Origin: Synergistales bacterium Syner_01
GTDB lineage: Bacteria > Synergistota > Synergistia > Synergistales > Aminobacteriaceae
Assembly: GCA_001604435.1 (NCBI GenBank)
Contig: LVBO01000382.1
Coordinates: 1-8,858 of the forward strand
Length of the DNA stretch: 8,858 nt
Direction of reading: 5' to 3'
Numbering within the stretch: the first letter of the stretch is position 1; each line of letters opens with the position of its first letter. The translations under genes and the position numbers were made by a program. Shown one piece after another: positions 1 through 4,975 of the stretch. The notes below the pieces were generated by a model. That model saw nothing but the letters and a program-made list of their open reading frames with translations, did not search any database and had not been told where the DNA came from.

Positions 1-171
1 GGAGGTGGAACGACGCTCTCGTATCTGTGGATAGGATGGGTCGTTCCCGGGCTGATCGCCGCCGACATGCAACGGCAGGGAGCGATTCCGACCATCGGCG
101 CGGCGCTTTCCACTGCGTTCGCCTCCGCAATGGCGGCCCGCCTGCTGATTTCCGCAGGAGCGCTCCTATGA
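1..171 (+). CDS. pgsC: PgsC/CapC poly-gamma-glutamate synthesis membrane protein, C-terminal fragment
   Basis: Frame 1 is open from the window edge to a TGA at 169-171, giving the last 56 residues of a membrane protein. The stretch WVVPGLIAADMQRQGAIPTI aligns by eye with the C-terminus of Bacillus PgsC (…GVIVPGLIANTIQRQGLPLTIG…), including the PGLIA, QRQG and TIG elements. A hydrophobic Ala-rich segment follows and ends …SAGALL. PgsC is the small integral-membrane partner of the PgsB ligase in the membrane-bound complex that makes and exports poly-gamma-glutamate. The N-terminal part, and presumably pgsB, lie upstream of the window. The stop overlaps the next gene's ATG (ATGA, 168-171), implying translational coupling. 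The fragment is short, but the match is specific and the next gene supports it. Confidence 0.85.
   Translation, partial: GGGTTLSYLWIGWVVPGLIAADMQRQGAIPTIGAALSTAFASAMAARLLISAGALL
156..167 (+). promoter_or_regulatory. pgsW Shine-Dalgarno inside a 12-bp palindrome
   Basis: AGGAG at 156-160 lies 7 nt before the pgsW ATG at 168 and supports that start. It is the left half of the perfect palindrome AGGAGCGCTCCT, which ends directly against the ATG, so the ribosome site can pair with the bases just before the start codon. Ribosomes finishing pgsC would run through it. The stem is only 4-5 bp, so any regulatory effect is an inference. Confidence 0.5.
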
Positions 172-1232
172 ACGGATTGAGCGAGCGATCCCGTGCCTTT
201 GCGCGACGGGCACAATGGGAAGTACTCCTGCCGGCGTGCGTGCTCGCCTTTCTCTGGTTTTTTCAGGGTATTTCGTTTCTTTCAGAAGAGGAAGCGTCGC
301 TGTGGCGGAAAGTGCGCGCCGCCCAGGCGAGCCTTGCCGCGTGGCGCGATGCGTCTCCTCTTCCCTCGCTGTACACTGACCATGACTTCAGCAAAACGGA
401 TCCGTGGAGAACCGGTTTCATCGGCGTCGAATGGAGTTCGGTCACGACGACGCTCGGACCGATAGAGGCGAAGCGGACGGCCGCCGATCCTCTCTGGAGC
501 GTCTACGCGTTGCGGGAGTTCCGGGAGTTCGGGCTCAGGGAAGGCGATACGGTCGCCATGATCTCCTCGTCCTCTTTCCCCGGCTTGGTGTATTCGCTTC
601 TTGCCGCAGCGGAGCATCTTGGTCTTCGTGTTTTCTGGATCCACTCGCTCGGCTCGTCTACATGGGGGGCGAACGTTCCGGAAATGCTTTGGCCGAAGAT
701 GGGCGAACTCCTTCGCAAAGGAGGATTTCTCTCCCGGAAGCCGGATTGGTACACGTTGGGCGGAGGAAACGAATCCGGCGCCGATATGTCGCCCGAAGGG
801 AAAAAGATGCTTCTTGCCGCAGCGCTGCAGGACGGTGTGCCGATGCTCGAAGCCGATGCTCTTGAAGAGATGATCGAGCTGAAAACCAAGCAGATTCTTT
901 CCGTGAATCCCAGGCTTGTACTTGCGGTCGGAGGGTCGCACAGCACCTTTGGAAAAGGGGAGATTGTTCCTCCCGGCGGCGGGTGGTATACGCCGGAAGA
1001 GAGCGAGCGAGTCGACACGGGCGACGGTGTGTTCCGTGCCGTTCTCCTTGCGGGTGTGCCGGTGCTCCACTTTTTGAACCTCCGGCCGCTCGCCCGGAGC
1101 GCGGGCATTCCATTCGACGCGCCTCCCCGGGCTCGTTTCGGCGGCGGAGCCGGAGATGCAGCCTGCGCGGCCGGACTCCTGTTCTATTGTGTTTTCCTGT
1201 TTCGTTTCCGACGATGGAGGAGAGACGAGTGA
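168..1232 (+). CDS. pgsW: Poly-gamma-glutamate system protein (PgsW family)
   Basis: This 354-residue protein begins at the ATG in the ATGA overlap with pgsC, behind AGGAG. An in-frame upstream ATG at 27 lies inside pgsC and is rejected. It has an N-terminal transmembrane anchor at about residues 18-38, a large soluble middle domain (about 40-325), and a second hydrophobic segment (about 329-346) followed by a basic tail, FRRWRRDE. Positive charges at both termini suggest a loop outside the membrane with both ends in the cytoplasm. The middle domain carries Gly/Ser-rich motifs: MISSSSFPGL (131-140), GSSTWGAN (162-169), GGGNESG (198-204) and AVGGSHSTFG (253-262). Its size, topology and place directly after pgsC match the 'poly-gamma-glutamate system protein' family, which occurs almost only beside pgsB/pgsC. 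Its biochemical role is not established; assistance to PGA synthesis, export or anchoring is inference. Confidence 0.8.
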   Translation: MNGLSERSRAFARRAQWEVLLPACVLAFLWFFQGISFLSEEEASLWRKVRAAQASLAAWRDASPLPSLYTDHDFSKTDPWRTGFIGVEWSSVTTTLGPIEAKRTAADPLWSVYALREFREFGLREGDTVAMISSSSFPGLVYSLLAAAEHLGLRVFWIHSLGSSTWGANVPEMLWPKMGELLRKGGFLSRKPDWYTLGGGNESGADMSPEGKKMLLAAALQDGVPMLEADALEEMIELKTKQILSVNPRLVLAVGGSHSTFGKGEIVPPGGGWYTPEESERVDTGDGVFRAVLLAGVPVLHFLNLRPLARSAGIPFDAPPRARFGGGAGDAACAAGLLFYCVFLFRFRRWRRDE

Positions 1233-2767
1233 TGCGTCCCCAAGACGCGAAACATGGAGTTGACTTCCTCGAAGAGCAGGCTTTTTTCGACGGACTCTCT
1301 CTCAAAGGACAGGACGCCGACGTCCGCGGGGTTCTTCTTCCTCGCGGAAGCGCGGTGAAATTCCTCTTCTCCGGTCTTTTTTTCCTGGGGGTGTGGCTGC
1401 TTGTACAGAGGCTTTCAGCAAGGCCGGTGCTTGAGATTCTCGTCAGGCTTCCGGAGACGATGGACAGCGGCGACCTTCTCTCCGCCGCGTCCATGCTCGT
1501 CCTGATGAACGCGCTCAGGGCCATCGCGCTCTATCTCGGATGGTTCCTGCTTGGAAACGGACTGGGCGCGCTTCACTCTTCACTCTCTTTCCTGTCCTGG
1601 CTCGTCCCTGTTGTCGCCATCCCGGTGACGTATTTCATCCTCCCATCCCTGGGGGAGGGCATACAGCTCCATTTCGGTTTTCCGGCGGTGCTCAGCGTGA
1701 GCAGCGTGCTCGTCCTCCGCTATCTTACGCGGGGGATCGCCGACTGGGGGTACAAGGCGATCGCGCTCGCGCTCTTCGTCTTCTCTTTTCAATGGCTCGA
1801 CGTCATTCCGGCGCTCACGTCCTGGGGGGCCGGCTGGGGCGAGCTCTCCTCCGCCGTGAAGACCGTTGCGCTTCTTATGGAGCGCGAATATCTGCTGAAC
1901 AGAGCGGGAATCGCGGTATTCGGAGGTCTTTTCTGCGCCGGGGTTATCACCACGGAGCTCCTCGTCAGCTACGGCGCCCGTCTTTACAGCCTGGCTCTTT
2001 TGAGAGATCGCGAGAACAAGGTGGCGCTTTTACGGGAGCAGAACCTCCGAAACCGGAGCCTCGTAGAGATGCAGCAGCTGGTTCACGATCTGAAGCGCCC
2101 GCTCACGACGATCATGGGGCTGGCCGACGTTATCGCCTCGGGAAAAAACGCACCGAGCGCGGGGAAATACGGCGCCGTCATCGTGGAGGCGGGGCGTTCG
2201 ATGGAGGAGATGATCTCCGAGATTCTTCATGAGGATTTTCGCCGTCCGATTTCCCTCGGTGATCTTCTGCAGTACGTCTTTACCCAGATCAGCCCGTTCG
2301 ACTGGCGACAGACGGTGTCGCTCTCCGCTGAAGAGGGAATACTCGATGAATATGTCACGGTGAACGTGGTGCGTTTTTCGAGGGCATTGGTGAATTTGCT
2401 TGAAAACGCGCACAGGGCGAACAGCCTCGTGAACGGGAGCCGGATTGCGATACGCATCTCCGGAACTGAGGATTTGGCTGAAATAGCTGTTATCGACGAA
2501 GGACCGGGGTTTCGAAGGACGCGCGGGGAGGGCGACGCGGTGCCTTCGAAGGCCGAAGGCGCGTCCGGAGAGTGGTGGGGTTCCTCTTCAGGATGGAACT
2601 CCACCGGACTTGGTCTCCAGTACGTTACAATGGTCGTGCAGAATCACGGGGGAAGATTCATCGCGGAGGACCTTCCCGGCGGCGGGGCGAGAACGGCGAT
2701 AGCCCTCGAAAAAAACCCGGTGGTCAAAGAGTCTTCGAGGGCTGGAGCTGCTGCCTTCGGGGGGTAA
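1232..2767 (+). CDS. Multi-pass membrane sensor histidine kinase
   Basis: This 511-residue kinase starts at ATG 1232, overlapping the pgsW stop (TGATG), with GGAGGAGAG about 7 nt upstream. An ATG at 1214 in the same frame lacks as good a site. The N-terminal half is membrane: hydrophobic segments near residues 42-60, 84-107, 118-138, 149-165, 172-192 and 223-247, so about six passes with no large extracellular loop. A short linker with coiled-coil character (about 252-280) leads to the H-box LVHDLKRPLTTI, with H285 the predicted phosphorylated histidine. The catalytic domain has an N-box NLLENAHRA (N388, N392), a G1 box DEGPGF (422-427) and a G2 box STGLGLQYV (457-465). No PAS, GAF or HAMP domain is recognised. 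The signal is unknown; a membrane-embedded or envelope cue is likely. Its predicted partner is the response regulator 28 bp downstream, and operon position suggests control of PGA production. Confidence 0.88.
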   Translation: MRPQDAKHGVDFLEEQAFFDGLSLKGQDADVRGVLLPRGSAVKFLFSGLFFLGVWLLVQRLSARPVLEILVRLPETMDSGDLLSAASMLVLMNALRAIALYLGWFLLGNGLGALHSSLSFLSWLVPVVAIPVTYFILPSLGEGIQLHFGFPAVLSVSSVLVLRYLTRGIADWGYKAIALALFVFSFQWLDVIPALTSWGAGWGELSSAVKTVALLMEREYLLNRAGIAVFGGLFCAGVITTELLVSYGARLYSLALLRDRENKVALLREQNLRNRSLVEMQQLVHDLKRPLTTIMGLADVIASGKNAPSAGKYGAVIVEAGRSMEEMISEILHEDFRRPISLGDLLQYVFTQISPFDWRQTVSLSAEEGILDEYVTVNVVRFSRALVNLLENAHRANSLVNGSRIAIRISGTEDLAEIAVIDEGPGFRRTRGEGDAVPSKAEGASGEWWGSSSGWNSTGLGLQYVTMVVQNHGGRFIAEDLPGGGARTAIALEKNPVVKESSRAGAAAFGG

Positions 2768-2795
2768 CGAACCAAGAGGAAAGGATGAGAAAGAA

Positions 2796-3440
2796 ATGCC
2801 CCTGCATATCGGTGCGATCGACGACGACAGGTCTATTCTCTATACGCTGGAAGCCATGGCCTCCACCGAAGGGTGGCGCATGCTCACAACGAACGTTCCG
2901 GAGGAGTGCCTCGACTGGATCAAACTCGACGAAGTGGATATCCTGCTCGTGGACTACCACATGCCTGTGATGAACGGTCTGCACCTGATAAGAAAAGCGC
3001 GGGAGCTCTCCTCGAAGCTGGTGTTGATCGCCTTGACGGTGGAGGACGGCGGCGATCTCGCCGGTCAGCTTGTGCTCGCCGGAGCTGACGACTTTATCAC
3101 GAAGCCGATTCGCCTTGCGGATTTCACCGCCCGGATCAGGCTGCACGAGAAACTCTTTTCCCACCGGGAGCAGCTGAACTGGGAAGAACGGAAAAAAGGC
3201 GTCAGCAAAGATACGATGCGAAAAGTCCTCGAGAAGCTGAAGGAGTTCAGCTCTCCAAAGGACTGCGACGATGTCGCCGCAGCCTGCGGCCTGGCGTATG
3301 TAACGGCGCACAGGTACCTGGAATACCTCGCCGAACGCGGGTTGATCATTCGCAGCGCCGGTGCGCAGGATGGTCGTCCGGGTCGCCCCAAGACATACTA
3401 TGCTGTTCCTGTCTCCTCTTCGAACGCTCCCTCTCAATAA
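2796..3440 (+). CDS. CitB/DcuR-type response regulator
   Basis: This 214-residue protein starts at ATG 2796, behind an AGAGGAAAGGA purine stretch (2775-2784); the ATG at 2785 is out of frame. The N-terminal receiver domain (about 1-120) has the acidic pocket IDDD (8-11), phospho-acceptor D53 in LLVDYHMP, T81 and K103 in the KP motif. The C-terminal half begins GVSKDTMRKVLEKL (135-148) and contains the helix-turn-helix DDVAAACGLAYVTAHRYLEYL (158-178), then RGLI and GRPGRPKTYYAV. The RYLEYL…GRP…Y pattern is typical of the CitB/DcuR/DpiA group, which activates transport and metabolism genes. It should bind DNA when phosphorylated by the adjacent kinase. Plausible targets are the pgs operon itself, the facing binding-protein gene or the divergent promoter region; no operator was identified. 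Its stop codon overlaps the T-run of the opposing gene's terminator. Confidence 0.9.
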   Translation: MPLHIGAIDDDRSILYTLEAMASTEGWRMLTTNVPEECLDWIKLDEVDILLVDYHMPVMNGLHLIRKARELSSKLVLIALTVEDGGDLAGQLVLAGADDFITKPIRLADFTARIRLHEKLFSHREQLNWEERKKGVSKDTMRKVLEKLKEFSSPKDCDDVAAACGLAYVTAHRYLEYLAERGLIIRSAGAQDGRPGRPKTYYAVPVSSSNAPSQ

Positions 3441-3477
3441 AAAAAGCGGCGTTCTCCGTGCACGGAGAACGCCGCTT
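3438..3477 (-). terminator. Strong intrinsic terminator for the - strand binding-protein gene
   Basis: Positions 3444-3477 form a perfect inverted repeat with 17-nt arms, centred between 3460 and 3461 (centre CCGTGCACGG). Read on the - strand it lies 30 nt past the stop of the binding-protein gene and is followed directly by TTTTT and TATT (complement of 3438-3445), a classic rho-independent terminator. On the + strand the hairpin is followed by CATTCAG, so it has no proper T-run for the response-regulator transcript. It may still slow polymerase from that side. Confidence 0.9.
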
Positions 3478-3507
3478 CATTCAGTACGGCAAGAAAAAAC
3501 GCGAAGC

Positions 3508-4251
3508 CTACTTAAACCACTGTTTTTTCAGAGTTTCCAGTTCGCCGCTTTCCTCAAGTTCGGCAAGCGCCTTGTTCACCGCTTCGATGAGTTCGGTTTC
3601 TCCGAGATTCATGGCGAGCGCTTTACCGGAGCCGGTGATTTCCTGCTCGAAGGCGATCTTGATCTTCCCCTGGAAGTCCTTGTGCTCGACGTAGCTCTTC
3701 GCGACGGGCGTGTCCATCAACGTTGCGTCGACACGTCCCAGGATCACTTCCCGGACGCAATCGTCGAACTTCTGGAAGGATTTTACAACAACGCCCTCAA
3801 GAGACTGACTGTAGGTCTCCTGTACCGTCCCAAGCTGGACGGCTATCGTCTTTCCCTTCATGTCCTCGAGGACTTTCATAGAATCGTTGCCCTCGGTCAC
3901 GATGAACGCGCTGATCGAGATCTCGTAGTTCGTGGAGAAAGCGACCCTCTTCGCCCGCTCCTCGGTGGCGCTCATTCCGGCGGCGACGATGTCGATCTTC
4001 TTCGCGAGAAGCGAAGGGATGAGGCTGTCGAACGGCATATCGACCCACTCGATTTTCTTCCCGATTTTTGCGGCGATCGCCTCCATCATTTCAATATCGA
4101 AGCCTTTGAGCTGATTGTTCTCGTCGCGGAACTCATAAGGGGGATATGTGCTCTCCGTGCCGACGAGCAACACGTCCTTGGTCATGACATTGGCCCATCC
4201 GGCGGTTCCCAGAACCAGCAGCGCAAGAAGTGCGAACAGAACTTTTTTCAT
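3508..4251 (-). CDS. Periplasmic amino-acid-binding protein (solute-binding family 3)
   Basis: This 247-residue protein starts at ATG 4251 on the - strand, with GGAGGAGA 7 nt upstream (4259-4266). The signal peptide is KK plus a hydrophobic core (about 4-16) with likely cleavage after GWA (18-20). There is no lipobox Cys, so the mature protein should be free in a periplasm. The mature part is a standard family-3 bilobed fold: VGTESTYPPYEF (30-41), GFDIEMMEAIA (50-60), MSATEERAKRVAFS (93-106), QLGTVQETY (139-147), GRVDATLMD (172-180), and a C-terminal helix ending LKKQWFK. In this family the Arg equivalent to R99 and the Asp equivalent to D180 hold the ligand's carboxylate and amino groups, so an L-amino acid or close analogue is expected; the exact ligand cannot be read. 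No permease or ATPase gene adjoins it. It has its own promoter and terminator and appears monocistronic. Confidence 0.92.
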   Translation of the reverse strand: MKKVLFALLALLVLGTAGWANVMTKDVLLVGTESTYPPYEFRDENNQLKGFDIEMMEAIAAKIGKKIEWVDMPFDSLIPSLLAKKIDIVAAGMSATEERAKRVAFSTNYEISISAFIVTEGNDSMKVLEDMKGKTIAVQLGTVQETYSQSLEGVVVKSFQKFDDCVREVILGRVDATLMDTPVAKSYVEHKDFQGKIKIAFEQEITGSGKALAMNLGETELIEAVNKALAELEESGELETLKKQWFK

Positions 4252-4320
4252 CGTTTTCTCTCCTCCAATATGAACGGATGTTAACTACTTTCTCTGTGTG
4301 TGATATGTATTGTACTTGCG

Positions 4321-4349
4321 AGCATACACGCCACGTTTTTCTCTGTCAA
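4321..4349 (-). promoter_or_regulatory. Sigma-70-type promoter of the binding-protein gene
   Basis: On the - strand, TTGACA (4349-4344, perfect -35) and TATGCT (4326-4321, -10, 4 of 6 consensus) are separated by exactly 17 nt. Transcription should begin near 4315-4313, leaving a leader of about 62-64 nt before ATG 4251. The near-consensus geometry predicts strong expression, as is usual for solute-binding proteins. Confidence 0.8.
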
Positions 4350-4355
4350 GACCGC

Positions 4356-4385
4356 TTCCCCGCTTTTTCCAAAGACTGTTATAAT
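4356..4385 (+). promoter_or_regulatory. Extended -10 promoter for the chemosensory operon
   Basis: TGTTATAAT at 4377-4385 is a perfect extended -10 element (TGnTATAAT). The -35 region is weak: the best match is TTCCCC at 4356-4361 with 18-nt spacing, a pattern common for extended -10 promoters. Transcription should start near 4392. The promoter is back-to-back with the binding-protein promoter, whose -35 lies at 4344-4349, so one regulator could affect both. The rest of the 214-bp gap (4252-4465) holds two leaders and a small hairpin at 4406-4421; no other gene was seen. Confidence 0.65.
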
Positions 4386-4465
4386 TTCACCGTATGCTCG
4401 TTTTTCTCCGGGCGGCCGGAGGGCAAACCGGTATTCGGATCATTAGGAAGGCAGGGACGAAGACG

Positions 4466-4975
4466 ATGGCGGAGAAAAAAGAGACTTTCTTTCTTATTTT
4501 CAGAGTCGGGGAAAGACGTTTCGCCATTTCCGCGGAGCAGATAGAGCGAGTGCTCGCGGCTGTGGAGGTGACTACTCTGCCGGACACTCCGTTGTTCCTT
4601 CGCGGTGTGATCAACTGCGGCGGTATGCTTGTTCCCGTAGTCGACCTCCGGGTGCGTTTCGGACTCCCCGTCCGGAGAGTGCTTCCGAGCGATCGTCTCG
4701 TCTTCGTCCGGAACACGCCTTTTCAAATGCGGGAAAATGGACGACTGTACGCGTTTCTTGTGGAAGATGTGGAGGGAGTCGTCACTCTCGCGGCCGAAAC
4801 GATCTCTCTGTCCGAATTCTCCGGCGGTCTTCTCAAGAGCGTCATCGCCGGGCTTGAAACCGGCGATGACCGCGTCGTGTGCATTCAGACCGCGGATACT
4901 CTGTTTTCTATGACCGATGCGGAGATTCTGCAGCTCGAGAGGGCGTTGCCCGATACGGAGGATGTTCTTGCATGA
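4466..4975 (+). CDS. cheW: CheW-type adaptor protein 1 (WspB-like)
   Basis: This 169-residue single CheW domain would be the cytoplasmic adaptor joining the chemoreceptor to the CheA-type kinase. Landmarks: TFFLIFRVGERRFAISAEQI (7-26), RGVINCGGMLVPVVDLRVRF (46-65), and a second half beginning LYAFLVEDVEGVVTL (94-108). ATG 4466 is chosen because the CheW fold begins directly after it; the purine stretch AGGAAGGCAGGGA (4445-4457) lies upstream. An in-frame ATG at 4394 would add 24 residues (MLVFLRAAGG…) unlike any CheW N-terminus, but it sits almost on the predicted transcription start. The conserved Arg of the usual GVINLRG motif is Gly here (G52). The pattern FRVG…VxPVVDLR…VRRVLPSDRLVFV resembles WspB-type adaptors. 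It is the first gene of the chemosensory operon and overlaps cheR by 4 bp. Confidence 0.88.
   Translation: MAEKKETFFLIFRVGERRFAISAEQIERVLAAVEVTTLPDTPLFLRGVINCGGMLVPVVDLRVRFGLPVRRVLPSDRLVFVRNTPFQMRENGRLYAFLVEDVEGVVTLAAETISLSEFSGGLLKSVIAGLETGDDRVVCIQTADTLFSMTDAEILQLERALPDTEDVLA

Noticed and set aside
27..167. Upstream extension of pgsW to ATG 27
   Set aside because: This stretch is the C-terminus of PgsC in frame 1, and the extension is Arg/His-rich. ATG 168 has a good ribosome site and the usual ATGA overlap.
282..1070. 262-codon - strand open frame inside pgsW, and a similar one at 658-1524
   Set aside because: The products are Arg/His-rich or Ser/Arg-rich with no domain or ribosome site of note; they are antisense shadows of pgsW and the kinase.
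3361..4284. 307-codon + strand open frame across the binding-protein gene
   Set aside because: The opposite strand encodes a complete family-3 binding protein with signal peptide, promoter and terminator; the + product has no recognisable motif.
4306..4328. TGTAT-N13-ATACA inverted repeat around the - strand -10 region as an operator
   Set aside because: The arms are only 5 bp and cannot be extended in either direction, and one arm coincides with the -10 hexamer; too weak to call without comparison to relatives.
4406..4421. Small hairpin CTCCGG-GCGG-CCGGAG in the cheW leader as a terminator or riboswitch
   Set aside because: It has only a 6-bp stem, no T-run follows, and there is no conserved aptamer-like structure; it is probably incidental in GC-rich DNA.
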